The notes under the pieces were generated by a model. It was not told the DNA's origin, did no database searches, and saw nothing but the letters and a program-made list of their open reading frames with translations. DNA of 64,000 nt from Stylonectria norvegica (Eukaryota > Ascomycota > Sordariomycetes > Hypocreales > Nectriaceae), in the NCBI GenBank assembly GCA_014621405.1, contig JAANBC010000094.1:23438-87437 (forward strand), in the 5' to 3' direction. The position numbers and the translations under genes are program-made. Positions within the stretch are counted from its first letter, which is position 1. Each line of letters starts with the position of its first letter. Positions 14,101 to 24,135 of the stretch are shown here, piece after piece.

Positions 14101-15225
14101 ATGGCAATCTCAATTACCCCCCTCCCCAAGACCCAGTCGGCGCTCAAGATCACAGGGTCAAGCACCGTCGCCCTCTCCACAACTGCACCATTACCAACTC
14201 TTGAACCGCTGGATGTTCTTGTGCGGGTTGCTTGTGTCTCCATCAACCACGTCGATGGCAAGTCTGCCGACTTGTCACCATCAGCTGGCGCGACTAGCGG
14301 CGTAGACTTCTCGGGAGTCGTTGTCAAGCTAGGAACTGACGTCGACACTGACAAGTTCCGAGCAAGCAACGACTTGAAGCCCCTTCGAATTGGCGATCGA
14401 GTGTTTGGTGGTGTTTTTGGCAACAATCCCTTGCGACATGATAACGGCTCATTCGCAGAGTATGTTGCTGTTCCGGCGAGATTGATCTGGCATCTCCCTA
14501 CGGACATGGACTTCTCAACAGCTGCAACACTGGGAGCTACTTTGGCCACGGTTGGACTGGCAGCCTTTCATTATCTCCAAGTCCCCATGCCATCAGCTAC
14601 AAGCTCAGAGTCCGAGTCCCGGACGGTGCTGGTTTATGGCGGAGGCACTGCAACGGGCGCCATGGCGATCCAGATGCTGAGGCTCGCAGGATTCACCATC
14701 ATCACCACTTGCTCACCAGGATCAGCCGAGCGAGCCATTCGTCTTGGCGCCGTGGCCACCTTTGACTATCGCTCCCCGACATGTGGCGCGGACATCCATG
14801 AATACACGGCCAACAAACTAACGCTTGCGTTGGACTGCATCACCGATACGGCGTCAATGGGCCTCTGCTATGAAGCTCTGGGCTCAGCAGGCGGACGATA
14901 CGTCGCCCTTGATGCGTTTCCCCTACGAGGCCATACGCGTCGTTCGGTGGCTCCAGACTGGGTCTGTACTTATACGCAGTTTGGTCACGCGGTTGACTGG
15001 GCGCCCCCGTATAACTTGGAGGCGCGCCCGCGTGACCTGGAGTTTGCAGAGGCTTGGTATGTGGTTGTACAGCGTCTTTTGGATGAGGGTCGTGTGGAGG
15101 CGTACCCGAAGGAGGAGAGGAGAGGAGGGTTGGCTGCGGTGGGCGAGGGAATGAGGGCGGTATGGAAGGGTGAAATTGGGGGGAGGAAGTTGGTGTATCC
15201 CATTGCTGAGGAGCTGTGTGTATGA
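14101..15225 (+). CDS. iccB: Trans-acting enoyl reductase (LovC-type MDR)
   Basis: A single exon encodes 374 aa of the medium-chain dehydrogenase/reductase superfamily. There is a GroES-like N-terminal half (VDFSGVVVKLG, GDRVFGG) and a Rossmann half with a glycine-rich nucleotide-binding loop, VYGGGTATGAMA, near residue 178. Size and sequence fit the stand-alone NADPH enoyl reductases that partner with fungal PKS-NRPSs lacking a working ER domain. It should reduce selected enoyl intermediates on the neighbouring synthase. The start codon follows TCACA and directly precedes conserved sequence. The symbol is assigned by analogy with the ilicicolin H cluster. Confidence 0.92.
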   Translation: MAISITPLPKTQSALKITGSSTVALSTTAPLPTLEPLDVLVRVACVSINHVDGKSADLSPSAGATSGVDFSGVVVKLGTDVDTDKFRASNDLKPLRIGDRVFGGVFGNNPLRHDNGSFAEYVAVPARLIWHLPTDMDFSTAATLGATLATVGLAAFHYLQVPMPSATSSESESRTVLVYGGGTATGAMAIQMLRLAGFTIITTCSPGSAERAIRLGAVATFDYRSPTCGADIHEYTANKLTLALDCITDTASMGLCYEALGSAGGRYVALDAFPLRGHTRRSVAPDWVCTYTQFGHAVDWAPPYNLEARPRDLEFAEAWYVVVQRLLDEGRVEAYPKEERRGGLAAVGEGMRAVWKGEIGGRKLVYPIAEELCV

Positions 15226-15652
15226 ACTTGCTTACTTGATTGACATGTATTGAGAGTTTGGGACCTTCAATGATGCGCAACCTAACGCTGTTCATAACAG
15301 ATCAGCTGTAGAGTAAGAGGCGCTCGAATCTTTTTGCTACAAAGACTTCATTGAATACCCCTCTCATCCGAAATCTCCTCCACCTAAGATAGAGCTGTGT
15401 ATAAATGAAACAAATAATACACAGATGTTCTTGAGTCCATCCTGAGCATATTCAGAGAATATGTTAAGAATTGCCTATAATTGTGGTGTCAGACGAATTG
15501 GTAAACCAGGCTCAAGATGCGATTAAGATGCTTGACAACGAGCCTAACCTAGAGGTTTGATTGTCACCATTTGAGTAGAACTACAGATTAAATCACTGAT
15601 GAATGGTAACAGCTTGCTAGATATCTCATTTACTCATACTTGGATACCCTAA
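15226..15652. other. Intergenic between convergent ER and methyltransferase genes
   Basis: AT-rich and without a recognisable gene. The two flanking genes converge here, so this stretch should contain both 3' untranslated regions. Confidence 0.6.
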
Positions 15653-16649
15653 CTACTTCGTCTTTGCACCTTCAATATTCCCACCTGGCTTCGTCGCGCT
15701 GATGGCCACAAACTTCCACCGCGGCTGGCCGATGAATCCTGACGTAGCGCAAATCATGTTCACAAACCGCTTCTCCAACCCAAAGAGCTTGATGAAGAAC
15801 CACGGCACGACCACCAAAGAGTAGAAAAGACGAAGTTGCGGCCTGATATTCTCCGACCAGTCCCGCACCTCCACGTCTACAAATCCGGCCTCCTCGAGAA
15901 GCTCCTTGAAGTAGCCTTCCCACGACGCCTCGTTGGTGGGCATCGAGGTATACTCGTTCACGAGCCTCAAGTCAGCCGACAACTGGTCGTCAGGATCCTC
16001 GGCTTGAGGCTCGCGGTATCGTTGAGACTCAACCAGCGCGATTCTTCCGCCAGGCTTGGTAATCCGGAAGAAGCCCTTCATCGCCGCCTTGGGGCTTGTT
16101 GCGTGCCCCATGGCCTGTAGGGTGTACACGCCATCGTGGGACTCGCTTGGAATTGTTTCCAAGTGCTGGTAGTCCATCTTTTGCACTGTGATCTGCCCTT
16201 TGGGTATCCCGGAAAACACCACGTTTTGCTGCGCTTTTGTGACATGGTGATCAATGTTGTCAATGGCAGTCACCCTCATCTTCCCGTGTTTCGCCAAATA
16301 GAGCGGAACGCTTCCGAAGCCACAACCTGCATCTAGGATCTGCGAGCCTGCTGGTAATGATAGGACGTCGAGCAGTTTCTGCTCCATGCTGAGACATGAT
16401 GTTAGCCTGATGCGATTGACTACCTACATGGCAAGGTACAATGCGGGGATATTCTTACCGTCGCAGGGAGCGGCCGATTGGAAAAGGCCAATAAGTGTCT
16501 TTGTCATAGTATCCAAAGTGATGACAGCCGCGCAGAATGACCTCGTATACGATCCATGATTCTTGCGACTCGTAGTAGGCCTGGAGAGCAGGGTTATCTC
16601 CAATGATGGGGCCTGCTTCGGAGGGTCCAATGTCTTTTGGAGGTGACAT
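15653..16649 (-). CDS. iccD: SAM-dependent methyltransferase-like protein, probable pericyclase
   Basis: Exons 16649-16459 and 16388-15653 encode 308 aa. The intron has GTAAG, a GCTAAC branch site and a CAG acceptor, and the codon split across it gives Arg. The frame stays open further upstream, but the ATG at 16649 (MSPPKDIG) is the best start because the upstream translation shows no family likeness. Class I methyltransferase motif I, ILDAGCGFGS, lies near residue 80, and the C-terminus resembles sterol 24-C-methyltransferase-like proteins. In ilicicolin H biosynthesis a protein of this fold acts as a SAM-dependent pericyclase that forms the decalin by inverse-electron-demand Diels-Alder reaction. 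That role is inferred from cluster context; ordinary methyl transfer cannot be excluded. Confidence 0.85.
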
Positions 16650-17522
16650 AATACCATTGAAGGTGTGTTGTTGATACCGATTTCTGTTGTTGGACGCCTG
16701 TTGCTTTATGCGTCCTTTGGCAGGTTTCTCGCCAATGACCAACACTGGATAAGTCGAAATCAAGCAGGAGTAAACACGGGAATGTGATCGCGCAGGGAGA
16801 GAACAAAAGTCGAGATGGAGTGTTACACAAAGGTGGGCGCGGATTACCGGATTGGGGGGTGGTATTGAAAGAGATGCTTGCTGATGAAGTACAGTAATAC
16901 CGTAATACGTCTTATCTTTACCATATACTAGTCTAATAAGATGACAGTCACCAAAAGAAAAGAGGTTCAAGACTTGTGGCAGAACAAGCCGAAACGGCTA
17001 AAATTGGATGAATACTCGTAAAGTTTTAACTCAGTGCTGTGGTTTACAAATCCCCATCAACAAGAACCTCCAGGCCCAGCCCTACGTAAGGTACTTAGTA
17101 CTCCTTAGACAAATGCAACATGATAAGTCAACTGCGCCGCCGGGATATTGCAAGGGTTGTAAGCGCTACCTCCTTCGCCCCACGGAGTATTCCGGCAAAT
17201 ACCCATGATGGCGATCTAGATCACCCCGTCGCTGGCACCCCGGCACTACCCCTGACTCCCCGTGCTCTAGCTTCTGAGTATGCCGTGCATTCTGTGATCG
17301 GCGCAAGGAAGGCCGGAGAGATGCGGGGGATTCTTTGCGCCAGTAGAGATGATTGAGTTGGTCAGGTCAACAGATCCTCAGCGTCGAGTTTAGAACTTGA
17401 AGAAGAGGGATGCTGTCTTTGTATTAACCAGCGTGCCGTCTACCTTGACAACTACTTCGTATTATTGGGTTTATTTCAATTGAGATTGAGACACGCACGC
17501 TGAACAGTGCATTTGTGTCGCC
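16650..17522. promoter_or_regulatory. Shared promoter region of methyltransferase and P450 genes
   Basis: This 870-bp gap lies between divergent genes and contains no convincing coding frame. A CGG-N6-CCG inverted pair at 17183-17194 (CGGAGTATTCCG) is a candidate Zn2Cys6 site. Confidence 0.55.
17183..17194. promoter_or_regulatory. Candidate Zn2Cys6 site CGG-N6-CCG
   Basis: CGGAGTATTCCG sits in the divergent methyltransferase/P450 promoter. CGG-N6-CCG matches the general form of Gal4-family sites. One occurrence is weak evidence by itself. Confidence 0.3.
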
Positions 17523-19342
17523 ATGTTGCTCCATTCCCACCTCCTCGATACCATCAACTTGCGCAATCTACCCTTGCTCATTCTTTCCTCTGGGTTCTTG
17601 GCTCTATTGCTGAGCAAACTCCTACGCCATGCCGACCAATATCGCAGTCGCAAGGCCGCTGCATGCGGATCTGTGGTGCGCCATTGGCAATGGGATCCCG
17701 TAATGCTGCATCATCCTTTTCAGTCTTCTCAGTTTACTTACAATCTTGTAGATCTGGGGCGTTGACATGGTCGTTAGCCAGCTCCGCGCTCTGAAACAGG
17801 ATAGATATCTCCCATGGCTTCGAAAAATGCACCACAACATGCCCAAGACGTTCTCGCTCGTCTTTTTCGGCCGGCGACAGATCTACACGAGCGAGCCCGA
17901 GAACCTCAAGGCCATGACCGCGACCAATTTCCTCGACTTTGGAATTGAGCCAATTCGGCGACACACCAAAGGCAGCATGCCGTTTGCCGATAAAGTGAGA
18001 AATCCGGGTATCTCATCCATGTGCATCACTAATCAGATGGGCGAGGCAGGGTATCAGCACGTCGACGGCAAAGACTGGGAGTTCAGTCGATTTCTCATTA
18101 AGCCGTTCTTTTATCGCGAGGTATACACCAGCACCGACCGAATCAAACCGTTTGCAGACCGTTTTATGTCACTTCTTCCCGAAGCGGACGGCGAGACATT
18201 CAACGTGCAGCCCCTGGTGCAGTACTGGGTAAGTCGGATCGCGGATATGCACTCTCGTCCGCGAGATAAGACATTGCAGCTGGCTGAACCTTGGCGTCCT
18301 GCATTAGTTCCTCGATCTTACCACCCAGTTCATCTTCGGCAAGCCCATGGATGCCATGATTCACCCGGACCGCGCAAAGATTACGTGGGCCATGCTCGAC
18401 GTGCTCAAGGGCGGCCGCCTGCGCGCGCAGACGTACATGATGCTGTGGGCGTTCAACTGGGGCTGGTGGTACAAGGCCGTGTACGAGGTTCACGATTTCG
18501 TCAACGTCCACATCCGGAGCACCTTCAAGGAGATCAAGGAGCGAGAGCAGCGCCTCAAAGACGGCCTCCCCGTCGAACCGGAGCGGACCGATCTGATTTG
18601 GTACATGGCGGAGAACTTAAGGGACGAGGAGCTACTGCGATCGCAGCTGTGCCTCATCTTTGTTCCGAATAATGACACCACTAGCATCTTCATCAGTAAC
18701 TGCATCTGGCACCTTGCGCGTCACCCCGAGGCGTGGAAGAAGCTGCGCGAAGAAGTCTTGGCTCACGGCGACGAGCCATTGACATTCGAGGTGCTGCGTA
18801 ACATGAAGTACGTCAACAATGTTCTCAATGAGAGTAAGTACATGACTTTCCACAGCATGTCCATGCAGCCAAGCATGGTTCCATCTGCAGCACTCCCCAT
18901 TCCATTAGCTAATGACCACTGTCCAGCCCACCGCTTGACGCCCAACAACGTCACACAAATGCGAGTCTGCCTCAAGGATTCGGTGCTTCCGGTGGGCGGC
19001 GGAGCCGACGCCAAGTCCCCGATGCTCGTCCGCAAGGGCGACGTAGTGTCGGTGACCAAAACGGTCATGTACCGGGACCCTGAGCTTTTCGGCGAAGACG
19101 TCGAAGAGTTTCGGCCGGAGCGTTTCGAGGGAAGGCACGGAGGTTGGTCGTTCTTGCCATTTGGCGGAGGACCCCGACGATGCCCGGCCCAAATGATGGT
19201 TCAGACGGAGGCGGCGTATATGTTGGCGCGTCTAGCAAGAGTGTATAGCCGCATCGAGGCGAGGGATCCCACGCCCTACACGGCGGTTATGCGAATCGGC
19301 CCGTCCAACAAGACTGGCGTCAAGATTGCCCTGTATAAATGA
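17523..19342 (+). CDS. iccC: Cytochrome P450, probable tetramate-to-pyridone ring-expansion enzyme
   Basis: Best model: exons 17523-17699, 17752-17994, 18058-18228, 18308-18833 and 18927-19342, 510 aa. An N-terminal hydrophobic anchor (about residues 15-33) suggests ER-membrane attachment. Seen motifs are an I-helix PNNDTTS, the K-helix E-x-x-R as ETHR, a PERF-type motif (RPERF) and the heme loop FGGGPRRCPA with its Cys ligand. In tenellin and ilicicolin-type pathways P450s in this position expand the tetramate to a 2-pyridone; the role here rests on context. The second intron is uncertain. A 63-nt intron (17995-18057) keeps frame but leaves the protein about three residues short. The more canonical 55-nt intron (17995-18049) gives family-like GISTS, then needs one extra base before DGKDWEF. 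Retaining the intron also leaves the frame open. Confidence 0.85.
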
Positions 19343-20015
19343 TCGAGATGGAGGTGGAGACTGCAGGACATCTAGCATTTAAAAGTGCCGATAGCATCAT
19401 AACATGGGGGGATGCTTGGTGAAACGCTCGACTAGTGATGGCGGCTATTTGGCTTCCTTGGCGGCTTGTTAGTGTCTCCTTAGACTCTCCTTAGGTAGTT
19501 TACCGATACGATATACGAAATTGAAAGGTAGCAGTGAGCTAGGTACCCCCATGCATGTACGACTACATAAATGAAGTCATGTTCCGTTTAGGAGACTCTT
19601 AAATATCTTTGTCCACTAATGGAAAGTGTTGACACCTCGCATAACTCAAACAAACGATCTTCATCGATTATCAACATGATACTTCCATGATAAGTTATTC
19701 GCTCCATACCTTATCTAAGCTAGTGAGATTTAGAGTTTGGCTCCTTCCTGAGTCTTCACGGTGTATACCTGACCATGGACAAGATTCCAACTTCATGCAC
19801 CTTGACGGGTCATATAATGCAATTTGCTGCGTGTATAGTGCACAATGGCTCCGTCTCTGCGCCTCTGCAAGGTCCCAGCATGTTATGATATGGTGTCTCC
19901 CCCATAATAGCTAAGCCGGCGAAGCAGTGACTTTGGAGTAAGTTTAGCTAAAATATTACATTTGAAACAGTGCTCATCGATCGTCGTCAGATCTAATATT
20001 AATTATATATAGTTC

Positions 20016-20060
20016 TTCCGGCCGACTTCCGGCTCGGTAAGACGATTAGTTTGTTCCGGC
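20016..20060. repeat. Three direct copies of TTCCGGC
   Basis: TTCCGGC occurs at 20016-20022, 20027-20033 and 20054-20060, in otherwise AT-rich sequence. The last two copies also share a similar right flank ending in GTAAGA. This may be a small duplicated element or a set of protein-binding sites. No function is demonstrated. Confidence 0.4.
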
Positions 20061-21037
20061 TTTGTAAGATATAATTGCTTTTCACAGTTTCGACATACAT
20101 TTCAAGTGACTAGCTTGACGCCTTTGCCCTGACGCAGACTGCTGAGCAATGGGTTCGGGCTCTGCTTATACAGGCGCAGTGGATTATCTAAAAGTCAGTA
20201 AAGCGAAGATGGTTTCGTCCTGGATAGTGCATGTGGATTCTTCTGCTTGCGGTTGAATACTCAAAATATTATACAACATCTATCGTAGAGATGCCGTAAT
20301 GAGACATGCGTAATCGGATTTGGAACTATATGCAACCCCTCAGTGGCACGGCTGGTCCTCAAGGAAAGATTGCAAATGATTCTCGTCCCTCAGTGGATCT
20401 ACATGTACTAGGTATACGGGCGTACGGATGCATTACACGGGACACTGCATGCAGTCATAGTCGTGCCACGCCCTAAGCAAGTGCCGCTTACCCCAGCAAA
20501 AGTTCTGCCCACTATATCTTTCAACTCTTAACTAGTATCAAGATCCATAAATGAGCCTCACGAGGGTCTTACGCAAGCTCTTGTCAGCACTTTTAGTGCT
20601 GCGTGTCATTGCTACAGTACCACACGGGGACGGCACTGGACTATCTGAGCTTCTGGGGGGGTGGGGGGTTTGACTTGGCACCATAAGGCTGATACATGAC
20701 AGCCTCTGCCGCTCAATCCGTGCTGCTATCACGAATTACCCCTTTGGTCTTGTGGGCTGCAGGGGCATCGGGGGTGCTGCGGCGGGCCAAGAGGCCAATC
20801 AGAGGCTGCTGCTGACATGCAGCGAGCCCCACGCGTTTCCATGGCTTCTAGGCTGGTGATATCGAAGTCTAGAAAGCTGAGAGAGCGTGATTGAGCATCT
20901 CTTCTTCGACTTCCTGCTTCTGCACCAAAGTTGTCTTCCAACGCCACGTTAATGCCCGGTTGCATAACCGTCGACCAACACCGTTTTGTAGAGGGCGCCT
21001 CGTTTTCGGGACGGCCCGATCAGTGGCGTTAGACTTC

Positions 21038-21050
21038 CGGAAGCTAGCCG
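21038..21050. promoter_or_regulatory. Candidate Zn2Cys6 site CGG-N7-CCG upstream of the regulator
   Basis: CGGAAGCTAGCCG lies about 610 bp upstream of the Zn2Cys6 regulator's start codon. It resembles CGGAAAGCTTGCCG in the PKS-NRPS/ER promoter, so autoregulation is possible but unproven. Confidence 0.28.
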
Positions 21051-21657
21051 ACTAATCCCGGACTACCCGCCAGATATTTGTGGACAATACAGCCAATCAC
21101 ACGGCCCCTCCTACAGCGTGGCACCCCAAGATTCCATTTAGGGCAGGCAGAGACACCACTTCTCACGCCCCCCCGCGTGCTTAAACACAACTCTCTTCTA
21201 TTTCGCTGGTGATACTACATAAGAGACAGCAAGGGCCTACAAAGATTGTCTCATAGGTCCATGTTGTTGCCGCTGAAACCCTTTCGTAATATTACAAGCG
21301 GGTAGTACACCCCTTGCTTCCTTAACTGTCCCACCTGCCTAGGACAAAGACTCTGTCTTAGAAGCTTCACACTGCACGTCGCCATATCTGTCGAGTTCCC
21401 GGGTTCCTTATCTCGAACTTGGTGCACAGGAAGAAAACTCGAAACTACGCAGGCTAATTGCAAGGCTGTTCATGTCTGTGTCTCATGCCAGCCCTCCTTA
21501 GAGGATCAAGCTCTTGTCTTTAAGTCCACGAGGCGTGAACAACGTCAACGCCTGACCTCCATCCTGCCACCAATACACCCAAACTCCTAGATCCCTGGGT
21601 ACCAGACCGTCGGGACACGTCAAAGCCGCTCCGAGGGCCCTGAACCCCTTTCCCCGC

Positions 21658-24135
21658 ATGGATCCCGGTCCAACTTATCGGCGTAGACGCCCGGCTGTAG
21701 CGTGTACGCAGTGTCGTCGGCGCAAGATTCGTTGCGACCGCGCTTCACCATGCGGCCCATGCAGTACTTCACCGCTGGGTCTGCGATGCGTGTACAACAA
21801 CTCGAACCCAGGGCCGATCGACGAGGGCCGTTTCGACCGCGTGCAGCAAGAAACTTACTCGCAAGGAGGCTACAGCCAGTCGGTTCAGAAGCCGACGTTT
21901 CAGGATAACTTCGAAGATCTGGATCTGATGTCACTGGAAATGCCCTTCATGCACGACGACACCGAAACCACCTTTCTCGACCACTTTGGTCTTGGCGGCT
22001 TCAACTCTGCAGCCAAACCCGCCCCGTCAGAGTCACCTAGCCCGTACTTTGATGTCGAGTCTCTTTCCTGGACGAGCAGAACTCGGCCATCTGCCGGAGC
22101 CAACAGCCTGGCGGGATCAACCCCAAGCCACGTCAGCGAGCAACCACCACTTTTGACGTGGGCCACGACCTCAGTGGCAAGCCCAGAAGCCCAACAGCTT
22201 GTTGAATCAAGTGTTACCGAGCACGAGCCTCAAGATAGTCAGTGGCACGAGGCCTTTACACGCTGTAAAAGATTTCGATTCCTTCTCCACGGCATTGCTG
22301 GTCATCAATACGACAGCGATGTCCCTTTGCAGCCAGAATATCAGTCATTACGGCCGCTGATGGAAGGTTTCGTAAGACTAAAACGAATGTCTCAACACGG
22401 GCGTGATGATAAAAGAAGATCATCCCAGAGCATAGTTGGCTGGCCCACGGCTCCTAGCTTGAGCACCTGTACAGCACGAGACTTGCTGCCACCACGGTCG
22501 ACCTGCGATGTTCTTCTCAATGCATACATCCAAACGTTTGAATCAGTCCTGCGTATTCTACATGTACCGTCATTCCTCCGGGAGTACGAACGCTTCTGGG
22601 GGAACACCATGCCGCCGATTGTGGACGACGATGAATCTTTTGGCTGTAAGCTTATGGTCGCCATAGCACTCGGGTCCTTCGTTTGCCACGACGCCGACCA
22701 GACACCGACCTTATCGCCGCTGCACCACTCAAGCCGCTGGATAGCACACAGCAAACATTGGCTATCCCGTAGAATGATGTCGGGTTCGCGGGCCGACCTC
22801 GACATGGCCCAAATCATGTGCCTCCTTGCCTTAGTGCGGCATACGCATCACGATGCCGTTTCATCTGGTGCTGGGTTCTTCCCTGGGGATCATGATCTTA
22901 CTCGCATGGGGATCCAGATGGGACTGCATCGGGAACCGCGCATCCGTTCCCCCAGCATGACAGCTAGAGACGCCGAGGTTCGTCGACGGCTGTGGGCCAC
23001 GATGCTAGAGTTGTCGCTGCAGATGTGCTTTGACGAGGGGTTGCCAGCACCCCTTTCATGCGAAAGTTACGATTGTGAGGCTCCTTCAAGTATCCCAGAT
23101 GAGGATTTAGCAGTGGCTCCCCTGAGCTCGGATATCCCATCCACATCACTAGATCAATCAAAATTCACCCCCTCCACGGTTCTCGTGCTCTTAGCTCGGA
23201 CTCAAAGGCTACGGCTGCGGATACTTCAGATCGCCAATGCACCAGGTGCTTCCAAAGCCTATGAGAACAGTCATCAGCTTGCCGGGGAACTCAACACCGC
23301 TTGCTGTCAAGACCTAGAGATGCTGAGAGCATCTAGAAAAGCAAGTGGCTTCCAGATTAAGCTGTTGGATGTCTTCACAAGGCCGTTCGTGCTGGCTCTT
23401 CACTCACCGTTCGCCGATCAAGCCGGCACTAACCCAACTTATTACTACTCACGCAAGATGCGTATGGAAATTGCAGCACTACTCCTTGCAAATCCAGTGC
23501 TATCAGGCGATACAGCACCTAGAAAATGTGCTATGTCAAGTGGTTCAAGTCTAAACCTTTCAGGAACGGGAGGGTTAGCAATTACAGCAAGGAATACTTC
23601 CGTCACTTCCTTGTCATCGTCTGTATCTGGGCCCACGAGCTTTGTCCCAACCCTGACGGATTCGTGTGCAGCTCTGCGCACTTACGGACATGGCCACTTT
23701 GCCCTGGTTCAGAGGCAGGCAACCGCTGCGCTATGCTTAGACCTAATTAGTGAGCTGGAAGAGAAATCCTTCCCAATCACCGACGGCGCGGGCTGGCGAC
23801 AGCTCCGAGACGCAGTACGCAGTGCAGTCGGCGTCTTTGAGCGCCGCGTGCGGGCGTCAGACGGGGCACATTCGACGCACGAGTTCATCTTCTCGGCCTG
23901 TGCTGAGGCGTACATCGAGGCTATGCTTCGGGGTTGGCACTCCCGAGATGCCGATGAAGCCATTGCTGTTGCGGCGCGGGCGGCGTTGACGATGTGCTGT
24001 GAGGTGCTACAGCGATCAGGGAGGTTGGAACACACTGTAGGGACTGGGAGGGTGGGTGAGGGGGAGGAGGATGTGCAAATGTGGATGCGTAGTGATGTTG
24101 AGAATAGGGGACATAGTAGTAGGGGAATTTTATGA
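21658..24135 (+). CDS. Zn2Cys6 transcription factor, probable cluster regulator
   Basis: A single open frame encodes 825 aa. The N-terminal binuclear zinc cluster begins at about residue 16 (CTQCRRRKIRC) and has six cysteines in C-x2-C-x6-C-x5-C-x2-C-x8-C order. A fungal-specific transcription factor domain follows in the middle (around YIQTFESVLRILHVPSF and RMGIQMGLHREP). A Ser/Thr-rich stretch around residues 620-660 could be a linker; an unrecognised in-frame intron there is not excluded. The position between P450 and OYE genes suggests it controls the cluster, as such regulators commonly do. That is inference; nothing in the protein specifies its targets. Confidence 0.88.
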   Translation: MDPGPTYRRRRPAVACTQCRRRKIRCDRASPCGPCSTSPLGLRCVYNNSNPGPIDEGRFDRVQQETYSQGGYSQSVQKPTFQDNFEDLDLMSLEMPFMHDDTETTFLDHFGLGGFNSAAKPAPSESPSPYFDVESLSWTSRTRPSAGANSLAGSTPSHVSEQPPLLTWATTSVASPEAQQLVESSVTEHEPQDSQWHEAFTRCKRFRFLLHGIAGHQYDSDVPLQPEYQSLRPLMEGFVRLKRMSQHGRDDKRRSSQSIVGWPTAPSLSTCTARDLLPPRSTCDVLLNAYIQTFESVLRILHVPSFLREYERFWGNTMPPIVDDDESFGCKLMVAIALGSFVCHDADQTPTLSPLHHSSRWIAHSKHWLSRRMMSGSRADLDMAQIMCLLALVRHTHHDAVSSGAGFFPGDHDLTRMGIQMGLHREPRIRSPSMTARDAEVRRRLWATMLELSLQMCFDEGLPAPLSCESYDCEAPSSIPDEDLAVAPLSSDIPSTSLDQSKFTPSTVLVLLARTQRLRLRILQIANAPGASKAYENSHQLAGELNTACCQDLEMLRASRKASGFQIKLLDVFTRPFVLALHSPFADQAGTNPTYYYSRKMRMEIAALLLANPVLSGDTAPRKCAMSSGSSLNLSGTGGLAITARNTSVTSLSSSVSGPTSFVPTLTDSCAALRTYGHGHFALVQRQATAALCLDLISELEEKSFPITDGAGWRQLRDAVRSAVGVFERRVRASDGAHSTHEFIFSACAEAYIEAMLRGWHSRDADEAIAVAARAALTMCCEVLQRSGRLEHTVGTGRVGEGEEDVQMWMRSDVENRGHSSRGIL

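Larger units (their letters stand above)
19343..21657. other. Long intergenic region between P450 and Zn2Cys6 regulator
   Basis: About 2.3 kb without a recognisable gene. The longest open frames are under 80 codons and show no family motif. Features seen are three copies of TTCCGGC within 45 bp at 20016-20060, a G-rich run near 20655-20670 and a CGG-N7-CCG pair at 21038-21050. The distal part should hold the regulator's promoter. Confidence 0.55.

Noticed and set aside
16650..16970. N-terminal extension of the methyltransferase from upstream in-frame codons
   Set aside because: The translation is unlike the family and overlaps the promoter; the ATG at 16649 is preferred.
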